From the NCBI RefSeq assembly GCF_017877355.1, contig NZ_JAGIPR010000007.1, forward strand, positions 62,001 to 126,000: a DNA stretch of 64,000 nt, given 5' to 3'. The position numbers and the translations under genes were made by a program. Below are positions 6,502 through 14,041 of this stretch, in pieces; positions within the stretch are counted from its first letter, which is position 1; the number at the start of each line of letters is the position of its first letter. The DNA comes from Chryseobacterium jejuense. GTDB lineage: Bacteria; Bacteroidota; Bacteroidia; Flavobacteriales; Weeksellaceae. The notes under the pieces were generated by a model. It had not been told where the DNA came from. It ran no database searches and saw only the letters and a list, made by a program, of their open reading frames with translations.

Positions 6502-8154
6502 TTATTCATTACCCATCATTAAGGCTGGTAAAAGATATTCTTCTACTATTTTGTCAACCTGCGAATGAGCGTAAGGCTTATTATATGCTGTAGCTGTAAT
6601 AACCATTACAACTGGTATATCTATAAATACAATGATCTTGTTTCCCCCATTGCCACTACACTGATAAGCTTCCAGAGTTTTGTTTCCCATTTTATAAATT
6701 TTCCTCCAGAACAAATATCCATAGCCTTCAAAATCTTTGTTATCTGTGAAGTAGTTGGTGAAAGATTTCTTTATCCAATTCGTATTTAAGATCGTTTTTC
6801 CATTCCAGATTCCGTTATTTTTATATAATTGTCCGAATTTTGCAAAATCTAGGGTTCTCATCCGTAGGCCACCTGCTAAAGAAGGTTTTTGCTGAGGAGT
6901 AGACTGCCATTTGTAGTTTTTGATTCCAAGAGGCTGAAATAATTTTTGATCGGCATACTTTTTCAATCCTTTGGGAAGCGATTTATCTAAAATATCACCT
7001 GTTACCACAACTCCAGCGGTAAAATAATTCCAGTTTTTCCCGATTTTATTTTCAGTCATAGGTAAATCCAAGGTAAATTTCACCCAATTATCGGTAGGGT
7101 ACATATTTTCTTCGTTCCCTGGAGATTCAGAATTCTGATCATTCCCATCAAAACCAGAACTCATCGTTAACAGGCTTTTTATAGTAACGCTATCTTTTCG
7201 GGATGAGTAATTTTTAAATGATTTTAAATCATAAAATTCCTTCAGATTTTGATATTCGTTTTTAATAAACCCCTCTTGGATAGCGATGCCCATCAACGCA
7301 GAAGAAAATGTTTTTCCAACCGAACGTGTATCCTGTAAAGAGTCTCTTCCGGATCCGTTAAAATATTCTTCCAGAAGAAGCTTTTCGTTTTTAATAATAA
7401 CAATGCTGCTAATATTTTTGAATCTTTCTTCTGCAATTTTTTTATTCAGATTTCTGATCGTTTCAGTATTCAATTTTTCCTTAGAGATTTTCCACTCGTG
7501 GTTAGGTTGAATAAGCTGAACAGCTGTCTGTTGCTCTGAAATATTTTTTTGTGGAACATTGATATTTACTTCTCCTTCAGCAATAATAGGCCCTGTCTGT
7601 ACTGTTTCTGTTTTTAGATAAGGACGGATTTCAATTTTTAAAATATGGTTTCCGCTTGTTAGTGCATCAATTCCGTTATGCTGCATATAAAAACGCATCC
7701 ATAAGTATCTTCCCCATGAATCTTCATTCTTACTGCTGAGAAGAGGAATTCTTAATGTGGTTTTCATCTTTTTATTTTCTGGAGTTCCGGCACCTGCATT
7801 GAGATTTTCTGTGTAAATCAGCTTTCCGTCGACCAGAAATGAGAATTGATAATTTCCGTTTTTAAGGAGCTCATCGATTGTCCAGGCAGGTTCAATTTGA
7901 TGAAGATAATTAACCAGAGAATTATCAAAATAGGCATGAATTCCCAGATCACCATTTTCCTGGAATACAGAAGAAATGAGAATATCCGAATCTTTCAGAT
8001 TTTCAAGAGCTATGTTTTTGTTAAGAAAAACAATTTTCCCGGAATATTTTTTCTGAATCGGATTCTCAGTTTTTTCAGGATTGATTATATTTTTACTTTG
8101 TCCCTGGTAAAGATAGAAGGTGAAAATAAATATCAATAATAGAACTGGTCTCAT
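6502..8154 (-). CDS. Secreted beta-lactamase-like serine hydrolase
   Basis: This 550-residue protein starts at ATG 8154 with a signal peptide (MRPVLLLIFIFTFYLYQGQS). The longer open frame upstream would nearly reach the AraC gene and adds no signal. Residues about 40-220 form a beta-rich domain without a recognised family. Residues about 245-545 are a class C beta-lactamase / penicillin-binding-protein-like domain: nucleophile motif SVGK at about residue 278, a Tyr in NYFTAG at about 376, and a Gly-rich GNGGNKI strand near the end in place of KTG/HTG. Such enzymes are esterases, D-amino peptidases or transpeptidase relatives in the periplasm. The exact substrate is unknown, and antibiotic resistance should not be assumed. 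Confidence 0.85.
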   Translation of the reverse strand: MRPVLLLIFIFTFYLYQGQSKNIINPEKTENPIQKKYSGKIVFLNKNIALENLKDSDILISSVFQENGDLGIHAYFDNSLVNYLHQIEPAWTIDELLKNGNYQFSFLVDGKLIYTENLNAGAGTPENKKMKTTLRIPLLSSKNEDSWGRYLWMRFYMQHNGIDALTSGNHILKIEIRPYLKTETVQTGPIIAEGEVNINVPQKNISEQQTAVQLIQPNHEWKISKEKLNTETIRNLNKKIAEERFKNISSIVIIKNEKLLLEEYFNGSGRDSLQDTRSVGKTFSSALMGIAIQEGFIKNEYQNLKEFYDLKSFKNYSSRKDSVTIKSLLTMSSGFDGNDQNSESPGNEENMYPTDNWVKFTLDLPMTENKIGKNWNYFTAGVVVTGDILDKSLPKGLKKYADQKLFQPLGIKNYKWQSTPQQKPSLAGGLRMRTLDFAKFGQLYKNNGIWNGKTILNTNWIKKSFTNYFTDNKDFEGYGYLFWRKIYKMGNKTLEAYQCSGNGGNKIIVFIDIPVVMVITATAYNKPYAHSQVDKIVEEYLLPALMMGNE

Positions 8155-8239
8155 GGCAAGAAGTATTTGAACAAAAATAATAAACTTCTTTCCAGTAAAA
8201 TAGAATGAAATTAACATTGCTATTTTATAATCATGTGTT

Positions 8240-9154
8240 CTAATTGAACAGCCTTCTAAATTCTCCCGGTGACTGATTTGTTTTTTGTTTAAACAGCTTA
8301 CTGAAAGACTGTGGATGCTCAAAACCGAGTTCATAAGCAATTTCACTCACGGATAAACTCGTAGTGCTTAAACGTTCTTTCGCGGAATCAATTAATTTAT
8401 TCTGAATGTGCTGCTGTGTGTTTTGCTGCGTATGAAGACGAAGTAAGGTTCCTAGGTAATTGGGTGAAATATTCATCTGCTTGGCAATACATTTTACAGA
8501 GGGAATTCCATTTTCTATAAGGTTTCCGCTTTCAAAATATCCGGAGAGAATCTCTTCAAATTTATGGAGTAATTCATGACTTGATTTTTTTCGGGTAAAA
8601 AACTGACGCTCATAAAAACGGTCAGAATAAATCAGTAGTAATTCAATCTGTGCAATAATCAGTTCCTGTGTAAATTTATCAGTGTTCAACTGATATTCAC
8701 GCTCAATATTTTTAAGAATTTCAACAATAATTTTTTCTTCTTTATCTGAAAGAAAAAGAGCTTCTTTTACCTGGTAACTGAAGAAATCGTAAGATTTTAT
8801 TTTTTTTGTTAATGATGTATTCCAAAGAAAATCAGGATGAATCAGCAATAAAAATCCTGTAGGTTCTACTTGAACATCCTGTCTTATTTCCAGACTTAAA
8901 AGCTGCTGTGGCGAAACAAAACATAATACTCCCGAATCAAAATCATATTGCTGCTGTCCATAATTGAATTTAGGATTGACATTTTTCTTCAACCCGATCG
9001 AATAAAAATTCTGAATCCATTTCAATTCTTCATCTTCCACAATATAATGTACTTTACTGTAATCTATCAGACTGATCAGAGGATGCTCAGGGTTGGGAAG
9101 ACTGCAGAAAGTATGAAAATCTGTAATAGAATTAAAACGAACAGGTTGTTTCAT
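8240..9154 (-). CDS. AraC family transcriptional regulator
   Basis: This 304-residue regulator has an N-terminal sensor part of about 190 residues and a C-terminal AraC/XylS double helix-turn-helix (about residues 205-304). The latter shows PSVKCIAKQMNISPNYLGTLL and the diagnostic LSVSEIAYELGFEHPQSFSKLFK / SPGEFRR ending. The start at 9154 (MKQPVRFNS) is preferred over the frame start at 9247, because the extra 31 codons translate an intergenic repeat (9207-9238). The neighbouring SDR gene lies directly upstream on the same strand and is a plausible target or operon partner. AraC-SDR pairs like this are common in Bacteroidota. Confidence 0.9.
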   Translation of the reverse strand: MKQPVRFNSITDFHTFCSLPNPEHPLISLIDYSKVHYIVEDEELKWIQNFYSIGLKKNVNPKFNYGQQQYDFDSGVLCFVSPQQLLSLEIRQDVQVEPTGFLLLIHPDFLWNTSLTKKIKSYDFFSYQVKEALFLSDKEEKIIVEILKNIEREYQLNTDKFTQELIIAQIELLLIYSDRFYERQFFTRKKSSHELLHKFEEILSGYFESGNLIENGIPSVKCIAKQMNISPNYLGTLLRLHTQQNTQQHIQNKLIDSAKERLSTTSLSVSEIAYELGFEHPQSFSKLFKQKTNQSPGEFRRLFN

Positions 9155-9206
9155 AGTAGCTAAGTTAATTGTTTTTGTAAAAGTATAACGTATTGTTTTA
9201 GAAAGA

Positions 9207-9238
9207 CTTCGACCCCGCTCAGAATGAACGGAGTTGAT
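9207..9238. repeat. Solo copy of the GCTCAG intergenic repeat (imperfect palindrome)
   Basis: The plus strand reads CTTCGACCCCGCTCAG then AATGAACGGAGTTGA. It folds as an imperfect hairpin of about 13 bp (9209-9221 with 9226-9238) around a short loop. The left half matches the right inverted repeat at 29917-29932 (CTTCGACTCCGCTCAG) with a single C/T difference. It lies between the AraC and SDR genes. It appears to be a dispersed REP-like element. Confidence 0.65.
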
Positions 9239-9254
9239 GGATATCATGATGATA

Positions 9255-10094
9255 TTAAATTGCTGTTGAAACAGTCAGGTTTTCCCATTTTTCAGCATCT
9301 TTCTTTAAGATATCAATTTTGTTATTGAGAAATTCCATCGTTCCTACACCTAATAATAAATGAACAGGAGGATTTTTCTCTTTGCTGATCTGGATCAGAA
9401 CATCAGCTGCTTTCACGGGATCATTAGGCTGATTACCGTTGATTTCATTAAGATGAGCCTGCTCCGATTTTCTTGCAGCTTCATAGGCCTGAATAGGATT
9501 TGAAGGGGTTCTCACAGAATCTTTATGTAAGAAATCCGTACGAAAGTATCCTGGATAAACAACCGTAGCATGAATTCCAAAATCTTTTACTTCTTCAGCC
9601 AGAGCCTCTGTAAATCCGGCAACAGCAAATTTTGTTGAGCAGTAGATTCCCCAACCTGGAAAATTAGCAGAATATCCACCAACAGAAGAAATATTGAAGA
9701 TGTTTCCTGATCTTTGCTCACGAAGATAGGGCATGGCATTTCTTACCACATTTAAGGTTCCGAAAACATTCACAGCATAGTTTTCTCTTGTTTCTTCATC
9801 GGTAAGTTCCTCCAGTGTTCCGATTTGTCCGTAGCCGGCATTGTTGACAACTACATCAATTCTGCCGAAATATTCCACAGTTTTGACAATCGCGGATTTT
9901 ATATCGTCGTTATCTGTGATGTTGACGCCGAGTGGAAGAAAATTTTCTGAAGCTTCTCCAATGCTTGAAATGAGGGATTCAACGTTACGGCTAGTGGCAG
10001 TAACCTGAAATCCTTCGGATAATAATTTTTTTACCAATTCGAATCCTAAGCCTTTTGAAGCCCCTGTAACGAACCATACTTTTTTTGTTTCCAT
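9255..10094 (-). CDS. Short-chain dehydrogenase/reductase (SDR)
   Basis: This 279-residue classical SDR is an NAD(P)-dependent oxidoreductase. It shows the Rossmann motif TGASKGLG (residues 10-17), NNAG (84-87), a catalytic Ser in ISSVGG (about 136) and the YxxxK pair in YCSTK (151-155). Lys and Arg near the nucleotide site (TSRN) suggest NADP preference. It has no signal peptide and is cytoplasmic. It is followed by the AraC gene at 9154, with another AraC gene upstream. A near-consensus -7 box on the minus strand (CATCTTTG, 10133-10126) could drive it. The substrate is not predictable. Confidence 0.92.
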   Translation of the reverse strand: METKKVWFVTGASKGLGFELVKKLLSEGFQVTATSRNVESLISSIGEASENFLPLGVNITDNDDIKSAIVKTVEYFGRIDVVVNNAGYGQIGTLEELTDEETRENYAVNVFGTLNVVRNAMPYLREQRSGNIFNISSVGGYSANFPGWGIYCSTKFAVAGFTEALAEEVKDFGIHATVVYPGYFRTDFLHKDSVRTPSNPIQAYEAARKSEQAHLNEINGNQPNDPVKAADVLIQISKEKNPPVHLLLGVGTMEFLNNKIDILKKDAEKWENLTVSTAI

Positions 10095-10214
10095 TTTTAA
10101 ATATTTTTTTGTTTAAATGATGGTACAAAGATGAAAACTTACCCAAATGAAAATGTAGCCGAATCGGAGAATGATGTATCCAAATCGTGAATGGTAATTT
10201 TATTTGAAAAAATT

Positions 10215-11021
10215 TCAGCAGGTTTTCAGCAGATTTCTGTATTTCAATGGCGTGATACCTATATTTTCTTTGAAGCACCGGATGAAATGACTTTGATCTG
10301 CAAAACCGCATTCCAGAGCAATATCCGTTAAAGAAGATGGTGAATTGAGAAGTTCCATCGATTTATTAATCTTTAATTTCCGGAGGTACTCTCCCAGATT
10401 GCAATGGAAATATTTATGAAAATCTCTGCTTAAATGAACAGGATGGATATTCAGCGTTTTAGAAAGTTCGGCCAGATTTAGGGTTTCAGCAAAGTTTTCA
10501 TGTAAAATCTCATTAATCTGACCTACCCACAACGGTTTTCTATCTTTGCTTTCCTTTTCATGGGTTAATTGACTGAAAAGATGCAGTAATAACTGACTGA
10601 CCGCCATTTCAAAAGATGTACTATTGGTTTTTGTTTCTTTAAAGATCTGATGTACCAATAATTTGAAGGCTGGATTTTTTATATTGAAACTGCCTTCAAC
10701 TTTGTTTTTCTGAATGTCAAACCGTTCCAACCAATTTTGAGTGATTTCGATGTGGAAGCCTCTGGTAAAAACATCCGGTTTACTGTTATAGTGCGGATCT
10801 TCCCAATGATGGTAAAGTAATGTACCTGCAGAACATTCGTAAATTTCTTTTTTGTTTCCCTCAATCATATTTCCCTGAAGCAAAAAAGTAAAATAAGCAT
10901 TTTCATGATAATGCCAATCTACATAAGGATGAGTATATTCAGTATCTGTGATGATTAATCCGTCAAGATTAACAATATCATTGGTATGACCAAAATATTC
11001 GCCATTATGTAAAGTATTCAT
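10215..11021 (-). CDS. AraC family regulator with cupin-like sensor domain
   Basis: This 268-residue regulator has an N-terminal cupin-like ligand domain containing YVDWHYHENAYFTFLLQG and HHWEDPHYN, i.e. a row of His residues usual in AraC sensor barrels. A C-terminal AraC HTH domain follows (about residues 165-268: LNLAELSKTLNIHPVHLSRDF; LTDIALECGFADQSHFIRCF; TPLKYR). The gene overlaps the upstream HTH gene by four bases (ATGA at 11018-11021), so the two are co-transcribed and translationally coupled. Its target could be the SDR gene downstream, but this is inference. Confidence 0.9.
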   Translation of the reverse strand: MNTLHNGEYFGHTNDIVNLDGLIITDTEYTHPYVDWHYHENAYFTFLLQGNMIEGNKKEIYECSAGTLLYHHWEDPHYNSKPDVFTRGFHIEITQNWLERFDIQKNKVEGSFNIKNPAFKLLVHQIFKETKTNSTSFEMAVSQLLLHLFSQLTHEKESKDRKPLWVGQINEILHENFAETLNLAELSKTLNIHPVHLSRDFHKYFHCNLGEYLRKLKINKSMELLNSPSSLTDIALECGFADQSHFIRCFKENIGITPLKYRNLLKTC

Positions 11022-11947
11022 GATAAATTCTGTTTTAATTGTTCAATCTGTTGATACATTTTGTTAAAGAATATTTTCCTTTCCCGGTTTCCGGATTCAT
11101 TCAAAGATCTCGAATTTTTGATTTGATGCTCAAAATAGCTTAAAGAATCTTCACAGGTGATCTTATCATTGGTCATCATATATCCGAACATACTGAACGG
11201 GATGAAAAAGGAACACTGCTGCTCATTTTTAAATAAGATACTGTTGTTTAAAATCACCAGATCATTGATGTAAATCTGAAAGTTAGATTTTTCCAGTGTT
11301 TTGTTTTCTAATTCTATCAATAGATTTTTCAGGTCTTCCAAGATTAATTCAATATCACTATTATTGAGTAAACCCATTTCAGAATAAAAAGAAATCTGTC
11401 TTAAAACACTCAAGATCGTTGTGTCATTCCAGATTTCTGTAACATTTTGTTTATCATACAAATCTCGGAGCATTTCATTTTTCACTGAGTGATACTGCAT
11501 GTTGAAATCGTGAAAAGGACTTAAAAACTTATCCTGATTCAATAAATTCATCCATACATAAAACTTAAAACGGGATAAAACAGAATCAGAAATCGTATAG
11601 AAAAACGGAATATCTTTAGCTGAATAATAAACTTTCGAATTGGTAATATCCTGAAAAACGTTCAGAATTTTAAGGGAGTTTTCAAAGTAATTTAAAAGAT
11701 CATCAGTGGTTTTTACAGGCCGTGTTCTCTGGACCACCAATTGATTTTCCGTTCCCAGAAACTGATCTAATGATATTTGGTAATATTTGGCAAGTTCAAG
11801 GGCTTCTTCAAAACTAAATTTAGCCTTCAGTGAAGTTCTTCTATGTGCCGCATCATAGCTAATATTGAGAATATTGGCGATCTCGTCATTCAATGACCTG
11901 TTTCCAATTTTCTTCCTGATCTGTTGTAGTAATACTTCCTGATGCAT
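11018..11947 (-). CDS. HTH-type transcriptional regulator
   Basis: This 309-residue protein has an N-terminal helix-turn-helix (residues about 5-65: IRKKIGNRSLNDEIANIL, NISYDAAHRRTSL, then FSFEEALELAKYYQISLDQFLG). It resembles Cro/BetR-type domains. The remaining 240 residues are helical with no recognised ligand domain. It heads a two-gene operon with the AraC gene, with a four-base overlap. Two palindromes of the form TTTGTGA-N3-TCACAAA lie just upstream (11951 and 12022), the first only four bases from the start codon. Autorepression and control of the divergent gene at 12113 are therefore likely. Confidence 0.78.
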   Translation of the reverse strand: MHQEVLLQQIRKKIGNRSLNDEIANILNISYDAAHRRTSLKAKFSFEEALELAKYYQISLDQFLGTENQLVVQRTRPVKTTDDLLNYFENSLKILNVFQDITNSKVYYSAKDIPFFYTISDSVLSRFKFYVWMNLLNQDKFLSPFHDFNMQYHSVKNEMLRDLYDKQNVTEIWNDTTILSVLRQISFYSEMGLLNNSDIELILEDLKNLLIELENKTLEKSNFQIYINDLVILNNSILFKNEQQCSFFIPFSMFGYMMTNDKITCEDSLSYFEHQIKNSRSLNESGNRERKIFFNKMYQQIEQLKQNLS

Positions 11948-11950
11948 GGC

Positions 11951-11967
11951 TTTGTGATTTTCACAAA
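11951..11967. promoter_or_regulatory. Palindromic operator candidate, site 1
   Basis: TTTGTGA-TTT-TCACAAA is a perfect 7-bp inverted repeat around a 3-base spacer. It begins four bases upstream of the HTH gene start codon, where bound protein would block translation initiation or transcription. It forms a pair with site 2, 71 bases away. Confidence 0.6.
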
Positions 11968-12021
11968 TGTAATGTTTTTTTCAAGGGAAACCCATCTTTG
12001 AAAGTAACTCTGTAAATGTGT

Positions 12022-12038
12022 TTTGCGATTTTCACAAA
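12022..12038. promoter_or_regulatory. Palindromic operator candidate, site 2
   Basis: TTTGCGA-TTT-TCACAAA differs from site 1 by one base in the left arm. It sits in the divergent promoter region between the HTH gene (minus) and the barrel-like gene at 12113 (plus). The 71-bp start-to-start distance is close to seven helical turns. Confidence 0.6.
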
Positions 12039-12112
12039 CAGGATATTTTTTTTAATTTTTTTTCACATTGAGGGTATATAAACATTGAAATAGTTTTACA
12101 AAAAAAAATACA

Positions 12113-12586
12113 ATGAAAAATTTAATTTTATGTATTGTAGTCTCTGTATGCAGTTTTTGTAAAGCTCAGATTGGCAGTGATAAAGACTGGGCAATTATTG
12201 GTGCTATTTTATGTACCAGAATTGAAGCCACATCCATGGGTAATAAGGCGTTTTTATCGATAGGTCCGAAGATTCCCATTAATGAAAACAATTATGTGAG
12301 CTTGAGAGGGCATTTCAATTGGTGGGATCTGCACGGAAGAAAATTCATCGTAATTCCTGAATTAGATTATTTCCGGAAAATAGCCTCTTTTGAAAAGTAT
12401 AACCCAATTGTGACCAGCTTATATACGGGATCCGGAGTTTCTCCTTATACCATTTCTCCAAAATTTGGAGTCACTTTTTATAAATTCTTTACGGCTGAAA
12501 TGGGATACAATTGGGAATTCGAGAAGTACAAACACTTTCCTATGAAGGGTTTTCGGTTTTCCATTGGAGCCAATTTCGTTTTCTAA
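12113..12586 (+). CDS. Small exported beta-barrel-like protein
   Basis: This 157-residue protein has a signal peptide (residues 1-18, ending CKAQ). The mature part alternates aromatic and polar residues in short strands with turns (NNYVSLRGHFNWWDL, KFGVTFYKFFTAEMGYNWEF) and ends in FRFSIGANFVF, a C-terminal beta-signal-like Phe. An outer-membrane beta-barrel of about eight strands is plausible. No family is recognised. It is the first gene of a likely operon with 12636 and 13310 and is divergent from the HTH regulator, whose operator candidates lie between them. Confidence 0.7.
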   Translation: MKNLILCIVVSVCSFCKAQIGSDKDWAIIGAILCTRIEATSMGNKAFLSIGPKIPINENNYVSLRGHFNWWDLHGRKFIVIPELDYFRKIASFEKYNPIVTSLYTGSGVSPYTISPKFGVTFYKFFTAEMGYNWEFEKYKHFPMKGFRFSIGANFVF

Positions 12587-12635
12587 TCAAACCTTTCACA
12601 GATATTTTTGAATAGTAATTTTAAAATAATAAATT

Positions 12636-13298
12636 ATGAAAACAAAGATTTTAGTTATCTGCTTCTTTTTATTACAAGAGGCAATATATGGGCAGGACTC
12701 TCTTACTGCTGTAAAAAGTAAAATTGTTTCACTGACACCTTTGAGTGGAAAAGTAAAAGAAGTAAATGGAATTGCCATAGGATTTGGGGGAAGTTTATTA
12801 GATAATCATGCTGGACAAACCCAGAAAATTAATGGTTTAAATCTTGAACCTAATCCTTTAGGTATTCTCATTTGGATGTTTGCTGATCCGGCTAAACAAA
12901 GAGACGATGGGACACTTCTTATTGTAAACGGGCTTACAGTTTCTGGTGCAGGATATGGAAAAAAAGTAATTCATCACGGATTATCCGTTTCCCTTTATAA
13001 TTATGGGAAAAAAGTAAGCGGAGTTTCAGTAGCGGGCTGGAGTAATTCTCTAGACCAAGGGAATGGAATTTTAATTTCGATAATAGGAAATGACATAGCC
13101 ACAATGAAAGGGTTAAGTGCATCAGCCTTTAATACTTCAGAAAAAACAGAGGGGTTGCAGATAGGCCTTAGTAATTATTCAAATGAAATGAAAGGAGTCC
13201 AAATAGGTATTCTTAACAGATCTAAAAAAATCAAAGGACTTCAAATTGGAATATGGAACAAAAATGATAAAAGAAGTTTACCCCTCATTAATTTTTAA
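12636..13298 (+). CDS. Exported surface-repeat protein (LA_2272-like repeats)
   Basis: This 220-residue protein has a signal peptide (residues 1-20, ending YGQ). The mature part carries degenerate repeats of about 17 residues with the pattern G-(L/V)-x-(I/V)-x-(L/I)-x-N: EVNGIAIGFGG, GLSVSLYNYGKKVSGVSVAGWSN, GLQIGLSNYS, GVQIGILNRS, GLQIGIWNKN. This resembles the LA_2272-type surface repeat, probably a beta-helix or barrel exposed outside the cell. It is 49 bases after the barrel-like gene and 11 bases before the phosphatidyltransferase gene, suggesting an operon. Function unknown. Confidence 0.75.
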   Translation: MKTKILVICFFLLQEAIYGQDSLTAVKSKIVSLTPLSGKVKEVNGIAIGFGGSLLDNHAGQTQKINGLNLEPNPLGILIWMFADPAKQRDDGTLLIVNGLTVSGAGYGKKVIHHGLSVSLYNYGKKVSGVSVAGWSNSLDQGNGILISIIGNDIATMKGLSASAFNTSEKTEGLQIGLSNYSNEMKGVQIGILNRSKKIKGLQIGIWNKNDKRSLPLINF

Positions 13299-13309
13299 AA
13301 ATAATAGTC

Positions 13310-13909
13310 ATGAAAAATATACCTTATCTATTGATTTTGTCCCGCTTTATTACAGCCTTTATCATTCTGTATCTGGGATATTATGTAGGAGAAGCAGCTC
13401 GAAAATATATTCTGATTCTGATGTATTTTGGACTGTTTACCGATATTTTTGATGGAATTATTGCCCGTAACACTGGTATTTCTTCAGAAAAATTAAGACG
13501 AATGGACAGTCAGACCGATCTTGTCTTCTGGTTATCTCTGGGATTTGCTTCTTATTTCCTGAATCCGGATCTGATTATTAATGAATGGAAAAGTATTTTG
13601 CTGATCTTCATTATGGAAGCATTGTGCTATATTGTTAGTATCTGGAAATTCGGAAAAGAAACTTGTACACATGCCTTTTTAGCAAAAATGTGGGGATTGA
13701 GTCTTTTGTTGGCCTTTACCTATTTGATCGGTTTTCAGGAAGCAGATTGGACTTTTGATCTGGCTGTGATCCTGGGATTGGTTTCTCATATTGATGTTAT
13801 CCTGATTATTGTATTTCTTCCTCAATGGCAATACGATGTTCCAAGCTGTTATCATGCTCTGAAAATCAGGAACGGAAAGCAGAGAAAAAAGACTATTTTC
13901 TTTAATTAA
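13310..13909 (+). CDS. CDP-alcohol phosphatidyltransferase family membrane protein
   Basis: This 199-residue polytopic membrane protein has about six hydrophobic segments. It belongs to the CDP-alcohol phosphatidyltransferases, which transfer a phosphatidyl group from CDP-diacylglycerol to an alcohol. The signature DxxDGxxARx8Gx3Dx3D is present at about residues 45-70 (DIFDGIIAR, then LRRMDSQTD) with all four Asp and the Arg, but the conserved Gly is Leu here. The alcohol substrate is unknown (glycerol-phosphate, inositol or another). It ends the small envelope operon and is followed by a terminator. The Gly change could alter the active-site loop. Confidence 0.83.
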   Translation: MKNIPYLLILSRFITAFIILYLGYYVGEAARKYILILMYFGLFTDIFDGIIARNTGISSEKLRRMDSQTDLVFWLSLGFASYFLNPDLIINEWKSILLIFIMEALCYIVSIWKFGKETCTHAFLAKMWGLSLLLAFTYLIGFQEADWTFDLAVILGLVSHIDVILIIVFLPQWQYDVPSCYHALKIRNGKQRKKTIFFN

Positions 13910-13915
13910 AGCATT

Positions 13916-13957
13916 AAATAATTGATAAATGATTTTTTAAAGAGAGCGCAATCATCA
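13916..13957. repeat. Direct repeat copy 1 (left of the prolyl oligopeptidase gene)
   Basis: A 42-base sequence (AAATAATTGATAAATGATT... to ...GCGCAATCATCA) recurs at 16382-16422 with one deleted T and one A/G change. Each copy contains the left arm of a terminator hairpin. The copies lie on either side of the oligopeptidase gene. Confidence 0.8.
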
Positions 13958-13972
13958 GATTGCACTCTCTTT
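13939..13972. terminator. Bidirectional terminator between convergent genes
   Basis: A 15-bp stem with one mismatch (13939-13953 with 13958-13972) and a 4-nt ATCA loop sits between the phosphatidyltransferase gene (plus) and the oligopeptidase gene (minus). A/T runs lie on both sides. Confidence 0.85.
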
Positions 13973-14041
13973 ATTAGAACCTATTCTTATTATCTTTCTA
14001 AAATAATGTAATATTCAAAATAGATAAGTAGAGCAAAAGCT

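Noticed and set aside
6502..8154. Beta-lactamase conferring antibiotic resistance
   Set aside because: The fold is related, but the third active-site motif is atypical and a large unassigned domain precedes it; only a general serine hydrolase call is supported.
9155..9247. N-terminal extension of the AraC gene
   Set aside because: It is a translation of the intergenic repeat at 9207-9238.
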